Source: Radicibacter daui (GTDB lineage Bacteria > Pseudomonadota > Alphaproteobacteria > Radicibacterales > Radicibacteraceae). Taken from it: a stretch of DNA of 64,000 bases. Shown here one piece after another: positions 54,863 through 63,565 of the stretch (positions are counted from its first letter, which is position 1; the number at the start of each line of letters is the position of its first letter). The translations under genes and the position numbers were made by a program. The notes beneath the pieces were generated by a model. That model was given only the letters and a program-made list of their open reading frames with translations, had not been told where the DNA came from and did not search any database. The stretch spans positions 2,004,501 to 2,068,500 of the forward strand of contig CP131056.1 of NCBI GenBank assembly GCA_030657355.1, written 5' to 3'.

Positions 54863-55753
54863 CTTCCGGTCGGCGTCCATTTCCGCAAAAAGCCAGTCGC
54901 GAAAGGCCCTGACCTTCTTCTGGCGAAGGGCGCTTGCCAGATAGACAACATAATATTTCGAGCGGGATTTCATCCTGATATCGAAGGGGCAGATCAGCCG
55001 ACCGGCTGCCATCTCTGCCGATACAAGAGCGCTCCGGCCGAGCAGTACGCCTTCGCCGTGGACAGCGGCTTCAACGGCGTAGGTGGCTGAATCGAAGCTC
55101 AGGCCGCTGCGGGCGTCGATGCCTTCCAGCCCGACATGGCTTAGCCATGCAGTCCAGTCGATGCGGAAATTGTCGTGGATCAGCGTGTGGTACCTGAGGT
55201 CGCCCGGCGCCAGCAAAGGATGCTCTCCGTGCAGCAGTCGGGGGCTGCAGACCGGGAACACCTCTTCTTCAGAAAGAAGCTCTGCCTCCACCCCGTCATA
55301 GTTGCCGGTGCCGTAGCGGATAGCGATGTCGATGCCATCCCGGACGAAGTCGGCCAGCGCGCCTGAGGTGGAGAGCCGCACATCGATATCGCGATTGGCC
55401 CGATGGAAGCGATGCAGGCGGGGGACCAGCCAGCGGCCTGCGAACCCGTCCGACGTACTGACATTGAGCACCCCGGCGGCTCGCGGCGCGGTTGCAATCA
55501 TGGTCGCTGCGCTGATCCGGTCCAACGCCGCTGCTACCTCGGTGGCATAGGCGGCGCCGGCGGGCGTCAGCGTCATGGACCGCGTTCCCCGCTCGAAGAG
55601 CTGCAGCCCGAGCCTGTCCTCAAGATTGCGGATGGCGCGGCTGATCGCGCCATGCGTCAGGTTCAGCTCGGTGGCGGCCCTCGTGAAGCTCAGATGGCGC
55701 GCCGCAGCGTCAAATGCCGGCAAAGCGGTTAGCGGGGGAAGTTTTCGGCTCAT
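54851..55753 (-). CDS. LysR-family regulator (GcvA-like)
   Basis: The 300-residue product begins with a winged helix-turn-helix (LPPLTALPAFDAAARHLSFT, RAATELNLTHGAISRAIRNL, LFERGTRSMTLTPAG) and a LysR effector domain ending in ALRQKKVRAFRDWLFAEM. The GcvA-like N-terminus (PLTALPAFDAAARH) is typical of activators of divergent genes. The frame is open to 55903, but ATG 55753 is the family start. A T-N11-A dyad lies eight bases upstream, and VOC and SDR genes are divergent, so they are the probable targets. Confidence 0.92.
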   Translation of the reverse strand: MSRKLPPLTALPAFDAAARHLSFTRAATELNLTHGAISRAIRNLEDRLGLQLFERGTRSMTLTPAGAAYATEVAAALDRISAATMIATAPRAAGVLNVSTSDGFAGRWLVPRLHRFHRANRDIDVRLSTSGALADFVRDGIDIAIRYGTGNYDGVEAELLSEEEVFPVCSPRLLHGEHPLLAPGDLRYHTLIHDNFRIDWTAWLSHVGLEGIDARSGLSFDSATYAVEAAVHGEGVLLGRSALVSAEMAAGRLICPFDIRMKSRSKYYVVYLASALRQKKVRAFRDWLFAEMDADRKKPA

Positions 55754-55760
55754 GGCAATC

Positions 55761-55777
55761 TGTGAGTAAAGCTCACA
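55761..55777. promoter_or_regulatory. LysR-type operator (T-N11-A dyad)
   Basis: TGTGAG and CTCACA are separated by five bases; inside them TGAG-N5-CTCA gives the T-N11-A LysR box (55763-55775). It ends eight bases from the lysR start and about 215 bases before the VOC gene, a fit for autoregulation and perhaps control of the divergent genes. Confidence 0.65.
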
Positions 55778-55990
55778 AATCCTGCAGCAAAGGTAGTTTG
55801 TCGTCCATAGGCAATGTGGGCAATCTTTCGGCTGTGTTTGAGGAAAACTGGAAGAAAAAATGCAGGGACTGTCGGCGTGGAATGCAAAATTTTTTGTGAG
55901 CATTCGTCGCCAGACAGTCCTGCGAGCTTTCGCAGAATTCCGCTCCTCGCTCTCTCTCTTTCACACAGCAGCAAAACCGAGGGCAGCATC

Positions 55991-56446
55991 ATGCCGAAAA
56001 TCCAGCCCCATCTCTGGTTTGAAAACCAGGCCGAAGAGGCGGCCGCGTTCTATGTCTCGATTTTCAAGGATTCCAGAATCCTGCGCCGTATTGATCTGCC
56101 AGACCCCGAACTGTCGCGTGTCGAGTTCGAGTTGGCCGGCCAGCCGATTGTCGCGCTGAACGCCCATTCGCATCCGCCATACAACGAGGCGTTCTCCTTG
56201 CTGGTCGAAACGGCCGATCAGGAGGAAACCGACCGGTACTGGGACGCGCTGGTTGCCGATGGCGGCAAGGAGCAGCCCTGCGGATGGCTGACCGACAAGT
56301 TCGGCATCTACTGGCAGATCACGCCGACCATCCTGCTTGAAATAATTGCGGATCCCGACCGGGGGAAGGCCGGCCGTGCCATGCAGGCCATGTTCCGGAT
56401 GAAGAAGATCATCATCGCCGATCTTGAGCGTGCCTATCGGGGCTGA
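55991..56446 (+). CDS. PhnB-like VOC-family protein
   Basis: The 151-residue product begins PKIQPHLWFENQAEEAAAFY and has FSLLVETADQEETDRYWDAL and FGIYWQITPTILLEIIADPD, the PhnB/3-demethylubiquinone methyltransferase-like branch of the vicinal oxygen chelate superfamily. Function of this branch is unclear; it is not itself a ubiquinone methyltransferase. GAGGG precedes ATG 55991. It is followed by the SDR gene after 56 bases and is divergent from lysR. Confidence 0.9.
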   Translation: MPKIQPHLWFENQAEEAAAFYVSIFKDSRILRRIDLPDPELSRVEFELAGQPIVALNAHSHPPYNEAFSLLVETADQEETDRYWDALVADGGKEQPCGWLTDKFGIYWQITPTILLEIIADPDRGKAGRAMQAMFRMKKIIIADLERAYRG

Positions 56447-56502
56447 CCGCCCTTCGGCGCCTCGGCACTCAACCCAATTCAAACAATTTAACGGAGGAAG
56501 CC

Positions 56503-57234
56503 ATGTCTTCGCTTGCCGGCAAGACAGTCGTAATCGTGGGGGGAAGCTCCGGGGTGGGGCTCGGCGTTGCAGCGGCAGCCCTGAGCAAGGGAGCCCGGAC
56601 CTATATCATCGGGCGCTCCGCAGAAAAGCTGAAGGTGGCGGAACAATCGCTGGGAGGGCAAGGCAGTGTCATCCCCCTCTCCGCTGACATGACACGGGAA
56701 GATGAGGTCGTACGGCTCTTCGCGCAAATCGGCAGCTTTGATCATCTGGTCGCGACTGCGGGAACGCCACCGACAAATTATCCAATCGGCGAGACCGATG
56801 TGGCGGCGGTGAAGGCTTTCGTGGAGAACAAGTTGATGGGGGCCGTTATCCTCGCCAAACATGCGGCCGGGGCCCTTGTGCCTGATGGCTCGATGACCTT
56901 CACCTCCGGCATCAACAAGGACCGGCCTCCCGTACCTGGCGGTTCTGTCGTGGCGGCAATTGCCGGCTCTTTCGGGTATTTTGCCAGGGCTCTGGCGCTG
57001 GAACTGGCGCCGGCCCGCGTTAATGTCGTATCTCCGGGGTGGGTTGATACCCCGATGTGGGACGAGCTGGTTGGTGATGCCAAGGCGGGCTTTTTTGCAC
57101 AGATGGCGCCGAGACTGCCCGCAGGACGTATTGCAACGCCGCGGGACGTGGCGGCAGCCTATCTGTTTTTGATGGAAAGCGACTTTACGACCGGCGAGAC
57201 CATTCGCATCGATGGCGGGCAAAACCTGATCTAG
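56503..57234 (+). CDS. Atypical short-chain dehydrogenase/reductase
   Basis: The 243-residue product has the Rossmann start GKTVVIVGGSSGVGLGVAAA with the TGxxxGxG-type glycine pattern, and VNVVSPGWVDTPMWDEL. The catalytic YxxxK is missing: the segment that should carry it reads GGSVVAAIAGSFGYFARALA, with no Tyr-x3-Lys, and TFTSGINKDRP precedes it. Some SDR-like proteins with this RP-x-GG-x-V pattern are known that lack the tyrosine, so it may bind NAD(P)H without standard catalysis. GGAGGAAG precedes the ATG. It is in the VOC-SDR unit opposite lysR. Confidence 0.88.
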   Translation: MSSLAGKTVVIVGGSSGVGLGVAAAALSKGARTYIIGRSAEKLKVAEQSLGGQGSVIPLSADMTREDEVVRLFAQIGSFDHLVATAGTPPTNYPIGETDVAAVKAFVENKLMGAVILAKHAAGALVPDGSMTFTSGINKDRPPVPGGSVVAAIAGSFGYFARALALELAPARVNVVSPGWVDTPMWDELVGDAKAGFFAQMAPRLPAGRIATPRDVAAAYLFLMESDFTTGETIRIDGGQNLI

Positions 57235-57238
57235 CAGG

Positions 57239-58855
57239 TCACTCTTCGGGCGCCAGAGGTTTGTCAGTTGTTGTCTGCGTCGGCTGGAGTTTCGGCTCCT
57301 TGCCACTGAAGCGGCGCCACGCTTCCGGCAGGGACTGCTGTGTTTCGCCGATACGGGCATCGATCATCGCGAGCGCGGCGGGAATACCGCCGGCCCGCTT
57401 CAGTCCCGAAAGGTGCTCCCGGGCGACGGCGAGATCGTTGAGGGTGCCGAAAACTTCCTGAACCTGCTTGTTACGACTGACGGAAGCAGTCGTGCTTTTT
57501 TCATACTGTTCATAAAATTCATGCGAATATCTGAATTTCTTGAACTTTTTTCTAAGCTCGTGGCAGGCCTCCAGATCCGCCCAGTCCATTGCCGAGGCAA
57601 AGGCCTTGAGATCGCCTTTCTGCCGCTTCAGGCGCTTGCTGGCGAATTTGGCGAGCGGCTGTCGCAGATGGGCAGCCCGCTTTTCGGAAAGCTCCTTTTT
57701 CCATCCTCCAGCCTCGATCCACAGCGCAAGTTCCAGCAGCAACCGGGTGACCCGCGGGGTGGAAAGCAGCTTGCTGAAGGCTGTGAAAGCAGCGGCGCGG
57801 CGCTTGCCAGCTTCCCGCCGTAGCGTGTCGCGGACAAGGAGGCCGCCTGCTTCCAGCACCGGCAGAGTATTGCCGCTCAGCACATCCCAGTCGCGCAGAG
57901 CCCCGGCGGCACCGGCAAGCTCCTTGATGCCGGTGAGGAAATCTTTTGTGCGCTCCTTCGGCAGCACCGGAGAAAAGAAACTGAAAGCTGCGCGCAGCCG
58001 GCGGATGGCAACGCGGAACTGGTGCACGCCTTCGGGATCGCCCGAAAGGGCGCGCGGCATGTTGGCGGAAAGGTGGGCCAGGCAGCGGCGCAGGCTGGCG
58101 CGTGCGGCATCTCCAACGGTCGGCTCGCCATGGCGGCCCTGTTTAGGAGCCCCCTTGTCGGCCTTGGTTGCGCCGGCCTCCAGCGCGCCTTCGATCCGTG
58201 GCTCGAAACCGTCGAGGCGGGCAAGGCGCCAGCCCCGCGCAGCCTTGCTGTCGCTCGAGGGCAGCAGCGGCGTGGCCTTGTGCAGGTTGAGAGCGACCTC
58301 GAACAGGTCGGCAAGGCTGCCGCGCACCAGTTCAAGCTCCAGTTCACTGACGGGGGTGCTGTGGTCTCCGGCCCTTATTTCGCCTTCGTCGATGGCGATC
58401 TCGACGACCGACAGCGGGCGCGGATGCACCAGGATGGTGCGGCGGCGGATGTCGGTGCTGAAGGCGATGGTCAGGATGGCATCGGCCGGCAGCAGCGTTT
58501 CGATACCGGCATCGGCAAGGCCGCCGCGGTCCGGTGCCGGAGTGGTGAGGGGCCGCTCCCACTCTCCGCGCAGGGAGAGGCCCGGCGCCAGCGCGTCGCG
58601 GATGCCGGCGCTTTTGATGGTCTGTATCCAGCCATCGGCAACATGGCGCACGCGCAGCGCATAACCGGCGGAGGCGAGCAGGGCCTCGGGGGTGTCGTAA
58701 TAACTATCCTGCTGCCGCCGGTCCTTGATGCCCGCTGGATCGGCCATTCCCCCGGCCACCAGCGCAGCAATCACCTGATCGCCGCTGGCGCCGGCCAGGG
58801 CAAATTTCATTTCGATCTCGGCGGGCTGGGCGGCCGGTGCGGATTTTTTCTTCAT
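57239..58855 (-). CDS. CYTH-CHAD domain protein (polyphosphate-binding)
   Basis: The 538-residue protein has an N-terminal CYTH domain with the ExExK signature EIEMK (residues 13-17), SYYDTPEALLASAGYALRVR and SELELELVRGS, then a C-terminal CHAD domain (about residue 240 onward) rich in Lys/Arg and His, with GVHQFRVAIRRLRAAFSFF and CHELRKKFKKFRYSHEFYEQ. CYTH-CHAD proteins act as inorganic triphosphatases (YgiF) or bind polyphosphate granules. Position beside sixA, ppk and ppx supports a polyphosphate role. Start ATG 58855 lies 13 bases after sixA; the open frame runs upstream into sixA. Confidence 0.9.
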   Translation of the reverse strand: MKKKSAPAAQPAEIEMKFALAGASGDQVIAALVAGGMADPAGIKDRRQQDSYYDTPEALLASAGYALRVRHVADGWIQTIKSAGIRDALAPGLSLRGEWERPLTTPAPDRGGLADAGIETLLPADAILTIAFSTDIRRRTILVHPRPLSVVEIAIDEGEIRAGDHSTPVSELELELVRGSLADLFEVALNLHKATPLLPSSDSKAARGWRLARLDGFEPRIEGALEAGATKADKGAPKQGRHGEPTVGDAARASLRRCLAHLSANMPRALSGDPEGVHQFRVAIRRLRAAFSFFSPVLPKERTKDFLTGIKELAGAAGALRDWDVLSGNTLPVLEAGGLLVRDTLRREAGKRRAAAFTAFSKLLSTPRVTRLLLELALWIEAGGWKKELSEKRAAHLRQPLAKFASKRLKRQKGDLKAFASAMDWADLEACHELRKKFKKFRYSHEFYEQYEKSTTASVSRNKQVQEVFGTLNDLAVAREHLSGLKRAGGIPAALAMIDARIGETQQSLPEAWRRFSGKEPKLQPTQTTTDKPLAPEE

Positions 58856-58868
58856 CAGGGCCGGAGCT

Positions 58869-59465
58869 TCACTCGAGGTCGCGCGGGCGGGTGAAGGCGA
58901 GAAGGGCGCCGCCCGATTGAAGGTCACGCCAGCTTGCCGCGCCAACATCCAGCCGGGCAAGGGTGCCGGTGGCAAAGTTGTCGCGCAGGGCATCGAGTGC
59001 CGCGGCCGTGCCGGTGCTGGCAACACCACAGGCGAACTCATGCAGGTCCGGATTGTGGCCGACGATCAGCAGGGACTGCACACCGTCCGGCACGGCGTGC
59101 ACACGCCGCATCACACCGTCGCCGCCACACAGGTAAAGTGACTTGAGAAAACGCGTGCGCACGCGCTCGCCCCAGGCCGCCAGCATGATGGCGAGTGTGT
59201 CGCGGGCGCGGCGGGCGGTCGAACACAGGATAAGATCGGGAGCAGCGATACGATTGGAACGCAGGTAATATCCCATCTGCCCGGCGGAAAGCAGGCCGCG
59301 CGTGGCGAGCGGACGGTCATGATCGTCCAGCCTTGAGTCCTGCCAGTCTGACTTGGCATGGCGCAGCAGCATGAGGGTACGGGTACGTCTGGCAGGGTTT
59401 TTTGCAGCGGCTCTGGGCGTTGCGGGGCTGGATGCAGGACGCCCTTCGTCAGAAAACACGGTCAT
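58869..59465 (-). CDS. sixA: SixA-type histidine phosphatase
   Basis: SixA phosphatases of the histidine phosphatase superfamily remove phosphate from phospho-histidine proteins. The product has the catalytic RHG-type motif [45 protein letters not shown] and [13 protein letters not shown]. The frame is open far upstream, antisense to ppk; ATG 59465 (MTVFSDEG) is used, but 59492 and 59372 are also possible and none has a strong ribosome site. It is divergent from ppk and 13 bases upstream of the CHAD gene, so the pair is likely co-transcribed. Confidence 0.85.
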   Translation of the reverse strand: MTVFSDEGRPASSPATPRAAAKNPARRTRTLMLLRHAKSDWQDSRLDDHDRPLATRGLLSAGQMGYYLRSNRIAAPDLILCSTARRARDTLAIMLAAWGERVRTRFLKSLYLCGGDGVMRRVHAVPDGVQSLLIVGHNPDLHEFACGVASTGTAAALDALRDNFATGTLARLDVGAASWRDLQSGGALLAFTRPRDLE

Positions 59466-59657
59466 TTCTTGGTTGTTTCGCCCCTTTGTCATGTAATTGA
59501 AACGTTCTTGGTGCGATACCGGAGAGCATGGGCATGGTGGGCGCACATTGTGCGCCATTTGGTCGGGAGGGTCCAGAGGACAATCCGCCTGATCCTCCAT
59601 GCTGCCCGGAAAAGCGTCATCGTGATGGCCACAAAGACGGCCAGGGAGAGGATTGAG

Positions 59658-61760
59658 ATGAACATGATTGCGGCTGATTCTCCGGAGCGCTTCATCAACC
59701 GGGAGATTTCCTGGCTGGGGTTCAATGAGCGCGTGCTGGAAGAGGCCTTCAACCGCAATCACCCGCTGCTGGAGCGGGTCCGTTTTCTCTCCATCTCCTC
59801 CAGCAACCTCGACGAATTCTACATGGTGCGCGTGGCCGGCCTTAAGGCCCAGGTGGCTGCCGGCGTGCCGGGGGACAGCGGCGACGGGCTGACGCCGGCC
59901 CAGCAGTTGCAGCGTATCCAGGAGCGCGTGGCGATCCTGATGGCCGAGCAGCAGCGCTGCTGGCGCGAACTGAGCCCCGAGCTTAATGCCGCCGGCGTGG
60001 AAGTGGTGGATACCACCGATCTCGACCGCACCGAGCGCAAGTGGCTGGAAGAGAAGTTCCATGCCGACATCTTCCCGATCCTGACCCCCATCGCGGTCGA
60101 TCCGGCGCACCCGTTCCCTTTCATCCCCAACCGCGGCTTCAGCCTTGCGGTGCAGCTCTATAACCCGGTGCGCAGCCTCAACATGGAAGCGCTGGTCTTC
60201 ATCCCCGGCCAACTCGCGCGCTTTGTGCGCCTGCCGGGCAAGGGCGCGCGGTTCGTGCGGCTTGAGCAGGTGATGCTCATGTTCCTCGACCATCTGTTCC
60301 CGGGTTTCGAACTCAAGGCCTCGGGCACCTTCCGTATCATCCGCGACAGCGAGATGGAGATCGACGAAGAGGCGGAAGACCTGGTCGTGACCTTCGAGAC
60401 GGCGCTGAAGCGCCGCCGGCACGGCAACGTGGTGCGGCTGACGGTCGACAACATGATGCCGGAGGCGCTGCGCGAATTCGTGCGCGAGCAGCTGGACGTC
60501 AACCCGGCCGATGTCTTCGTCTTCGATGGCATGATCGGCGTGGTGGACGTCAAGGAACTCATCATCGACGAGCGGCCCGACCTGCAGTTCGCGCCCTATC
60601 GCGCCCGTTTCCCCGAGCGCATCCGCGATTTCGGCGGCGACTGCTTTGCTGCCATCCGTCAGAAGGACATTCTCGTCCACCATCCGTACGAGAGCTTCGA
60701 CGTAGTGGTGCGCTTCATTCAGCAGGCGGCACGCGACCCGGATGTGGTGGCGATCAAGCAGACGCTCTATCGCACCTCCAAGGGCTCGCCGATCGTGCAG
60801 GCGCTCATCGAGGCGGCCGATGCCGGCAAGTCGGTGACGGCGATGGTGGAGCTGAAGGCCCGCTTTGACGAGGAAGCCAATATCGGCTTCGCGCGCCTGA
60901 TGGAGCGGGCTGGCGTGCAGGTGGTCTATGGCTTCATGGAGCTCAAGACCCACGCCAAGATGTCGTTGGTGGTGCGGCGCGAGGCGGAAGGCCTCAGGTC
61001 CTATGCGCACTTCGGAACCGGCAACTACCACCCGATCACGGCCAAGATTTATACCGACCTGTCGCTCTTCACCTGCGATAGCGACCTGTGCGACGACGCG
61101 GCCAAGGTCTTCAACTATATGACCGGTTACGCGACGCCGGCGGACCTGAAGAAACTCGCCATCGCCCCGCTGACCCTGCGCGACCGGCTGATCGAGGATA
61201 TCGAGGCCGAGATTGCCCATGCCGAAGCCGGGCGGCCGGCGGCGGTGTGGGTGAAGCTCAACAGCCTGGTCGATGAAAGCCTGATCGATGCCCTCTACCG
61301 CGCCAGCCAGGCCGGCGTGAAGGTGGAACTGGTCGTGCGCGGCATCTGCTGCCTGCGTCCCGGCGTGCCGGGCCTCTCGGAGAATATCCGCGTCAAGAGC
61401 ATCGTCGGCCGTTTCCTCGAGCACAGCCGCATCGCCTGCTTCGGAGCTGGCCATGGTTTGCCGTCGCCCAAGGCCCGCATCTACATCTCCTCGGCCGACT
61501 GGATGCCGCGCAACCTCTACCGCCGCATCGAGACGCTGGTGCCGATCGAGAATCCGACTGTGCACCAGCAGGTGCTGGAGCAGGTGATGATGACCAACCT
61601 CTGGGATCAGGCGCAAAGCTGGACACTGGGCAGCGACGGCAACTGGACCCGTGCGCATTCGGAGCCGGACTCGGTCAATGCCCATGTCTACTTCATGACC
61701 AATCCCAGCCTGTCTGGCCGCGGCAGCGCCATCCATGGCGAGAAGACGGCGGCGCAGTAA
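59658..61760 (+). CDS. ppk: Polyphosphate kinase
   Basis: Ppk1 makes polyphosphate from ATP through a phospho-histidine. The 700-residue product has the N-terminal [20 protein letters not shown], the phosphate-binding [31 protein letters not shown] and the histidine motif [17 protein letters not shown] (His458), and a C-terminal PLD-like domain. Start ATG 59658 has GGAGAGG upstream; the frame is open to 59358. It is divergent from sixA; ppx follows after a bipartite terminator. Confidence 0.96.
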   Translation: MNMIAADSPERFINREISWLGFNERVLEEAFNRNHPLLERVRFLSISSSNLDEFYMVRVAGLKAQVAAGVPGDSGDGLTPAQQLQRIQERVAILMAEQQRCWRELSPELNAAGVEVVDTTDLDRTERKWLEEKFHADIFPILTPIAVDPAHPFPFIPNRGFSLAVQLYNPVRSLNMEALVFIPGQLARFVRLPGKGARFVRLEQVMLMFLDHLFPGFELKASGTFRIIRDSEMEIDEEAEDLVVTFETALKRRRHGNVVRLTVDNMMPEALREFVREQLDVNPADVFVFDGMIGVVDVKELIIDERPDLQFAPYRARFPERIRDFGGDCFAAIRQKDILVHHPYESFDVVVRFIQQAARDPDVVAIKQTLYRTSKGSPIVQALIEAADAGKSVTAMVELKARFDEEANIGFARLMERAGVQVVYGFMELKTHAKMSLVVRREAEGLRSYAHFGTGNYHPITAKIYTDLSLFTCDSDLCDDAAKVFNYMTGYATPADLKKLAIAPLTLRDRLIEDIEAEIAHAEAGRPAAVWVKLNSLVDESLIDALYRASQAGVKVELVVRGICCLRPGVPGLSENIRVKSIVGRFLEHSRIACFGAGHGLPSPKARIYISSADWMPRNLYRRIETLVPIENPTVHQQVLEQVMMTNLWDQAQSWTLGSDGNWTRAHSEPDSVNAHVYFMTNPSLSGRGSAIHGEKTAAQ

Positions 61761-61801
61761 AGCTTCCCTTCGGGGGCCGGCAATCCGCACAGCCTCACAG
61801 C

Positions 61802-61851
61802 AAAGCCCCGGCGCGACGGTTATTTTCAACCTTCGGGCCGGGGCTTTTGTC
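61802..61851 (+). terminator. Terminator between ppk and ppx
   Basis: An outer perfect 10-bp stem AAAGCCCCGG (61802-61811, with 61838-61847) encloses a second stem (CGACGGTT with AACCTTCG, one mismatch), followed by TTTTGTCTTT. It should separate ppk from ppx at least in part. Confidence 0.75.
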
Positions 61852-61942
61852 TTTGCCGCTTGGCGGATGCCGACAAGCCACTATGCTCGTCAGGACAAGG
61901 CCCGACCGGGGCCCGGATGGCGTGACGTTTCAGGAAGGACCA

Positions 61943-63484
61943 ATGGTCGATCGTTTCGGGAGAGGGGCTTACGTGCCGGTGGCATCCGTGGCCGGAGCCG
62001 GTTCGGGCATCAGCGCTTCTCCGCAAGGGTGGGTCGGTGTCGTCGATATCGGGTCGAATTCGATCCGTATCGTGGTCTACAGCCGGCTCGGCCGTGCGCC
62101 CGTGGTCATCCACAACGAAAAGGTGCTGTGCGGGCTCGGCAAGACGCTGGAGCAGAGCGGCAAGCTGAACCCGGAAGGCGTTGAACTCGCCATCGTCAAT
62201 CTTGCGCGCTTCCGGCACCTTGCCGAAGCGATGCGGCTGGTGCGGCTCGATGTCATTGCCACCGCCGCCGTGCGCGATGCGGTGGACGGGCCGGAGTTCG
62301 TGGCGCGGGTGCGCCGGGAATGCGGGCTCGATATCACCGTCATCTCCGGCGAGGAGGAAGCCCGGCTTTCGGCTGTCGGCGTCATCTCCGGCACCCCCTG
62401 GGCCGATGGCGTGATGGGCGATCTGGGTGGCGGCAGCCTTGAGCTGGTCGGCATCGACGACCATGCGCTCGGCAGCATGGTGACAACGCCGCTCGGTCCG
62501 CTGCGCCTCATGGGGATTTCCGGCGGCAAGGACGCACTGGTGGCGGAGATCGACAAGCGGCTGGACGCCGTGCGCTGGCTCTCCAGCTATGCGGGCCGCA
62601 ATTTTTATCCCGTGGGCGGTGCCTGGCGTTCGCTTGCCAAGGCGCATATGGAACAGACCGGCCACCCTATCCACATCGTGCATGATTACGAGGTGTCAGG
62701 GCCGGAAATCACTGAACTTGCAAGCCGTGTCGCTGCCATGGGCAAGCCGGAGATCGAGAAGCTGCCGGGTGCCTCGCGCCGTCGGCGTGATGTACTGCCG
62801 GTCGCCTGTCTGGTGCTGGAGCGGCTTTTGATGCGGCTGGAGCCGCGCTCGGTTATCTTCTCCGCCTTTGGTCTGCGTGAAGGCGTGCTGTTCGACCAGT
62901 TACCGGACAGTGAGCGCATCAAGGACCCGCTGCTCGATGCCTGTGAGGCGCTGGAACATACGCTTGGCCGTTTTGGCCATGGCGAGATTCTGACCGCCTG
63001 GACCTCGCCGCTGTTTCCGGAGGAAACGCCGGGCGAGCGGCGCCTGCGGGTAGCCACCTGCACGCTTTCCGATGTCGGCTGGTTCGAACATCCGGATTAC
63101 CGTGCCGAACATGCCTATCTGCGTGTCCTGCGCATGCCTTTTGCCGCGCTCAGCCATCCGGAGCGTGCTTTTCTCGCGCTCGCCATCCACGCGCGTTATA
63201 GCGGCGATGCCGGGGGCGGTTTTACCGCCGATGCGCGGCGCCTGCTGGATGAGCGCCAGGTAGAGCAGGCGGTGCGGCTCGGCCTTGCGCTGCGGCTCGC
63301 ACATAACCTCTCCGGCGGTGCGCCGGCGCTGCTGGCGCCGACGGATCTGACGCTGACCGACAGCAGCCTGCTGCTCAGCCTGCCGCGTGAGGAGGATGTG
63401 ATGATCGGCGATGCCGTCATGCGCCGGTTCGAAGCGCTGGCCTCGGCGCTGGGCGTCACCGCTTCGGTCCAGATGATCGACTGA
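61943..63484 (+). CDS. ppx: Exopolyphosphatase / Ppx-GppA phosphatase
   Basis: Ppx trims polyphosphate from its ends; the related GppA acts on pppGpp. The 513-residue product has the sugar-kinase/hsp70-like fold: GVVDIGSNSIRIVVYSRLG, CGLGKTLEQSGKL, IATAAVRDAVDGPEF, GEEEARLSAVGVIS and GDLGGGSLELVGIDD. A short poorly conserved N-terminal extension precedes it. Start ATG 61943 has AGGAAGGA upstream. The neighbourhood with ppk makes Ppx the likely function; both activities are possible. Confidence 0.94.
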   Translation: MVDRFGRGAYVPVASVAGAGSGISASPQGWVGVVDIGSNSIRIVVYSRLGRAPVVIHNEKVLCGLGKTLEQSGKLNPEGVELAIVNLARFRHLAEAMRLVRLDVIATAAVRDAVDGPEFVARVRRECGLDITVISGEEEARLSAVGVISGTPWADGVMGDLGGGSLELVGIDDHALGSMVTTPLGPLRLMGISGGKDALVAEIDKRLDAVRWLSSYAGRNFYPVGGAWRSLAKAHMEQTGHPIHIVHDYEVSGPEITELASRVAAMGKPEIEKLPGASRRRRDVLPVACLVLERLLMRLEPRSVIFSAFGLREGVLFDQLPDSERIKDPLLDACEALEHTLGRFGHGEILTAWTSPLFPEETPGERRLRVATCTLSDVGWFEHPDYRAEHAYLRVLRMPFAALSHPERAFLALAIHARYSGDAGGGFTADARRLLDERQVEQAVRLGLALRLAHNLSGGAPALLAPTDLTLTDSSLLLSLPREEDVMIGDAVMRRFEALASALGVTASVQMID

Positions 63485-63506
63485 CGGCTGCCGCATCGGG
63501 AAATGA

Positions 63507-63538
63507 AAAAAGGGCTACCCGTCGGGATAGCCCTTTTT
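63507..63538. terminator. Bidirectional terminator between ppx and EF-hand gene
   Basis: A stem of 14-15 bases with one bulged A (63507-63520 with 63524-63538) has T tracts on both strands, serving ppx and the convergent EF-hand gene. Confidence 0.88.
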
Positions 63539-63565
63539 GCTGGAACTCTGGTCTGTCGGTAACCG

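Noticed and set aside
58869-61829. A 986-codon minus-strand open frame spanning sixA and the whole antisense of ppk.
   Set aside because: Only the part below about 59465 shows SixA motifs. The rest is antisense to a clear ppk gene and is open because of the high GC content and codon bias.
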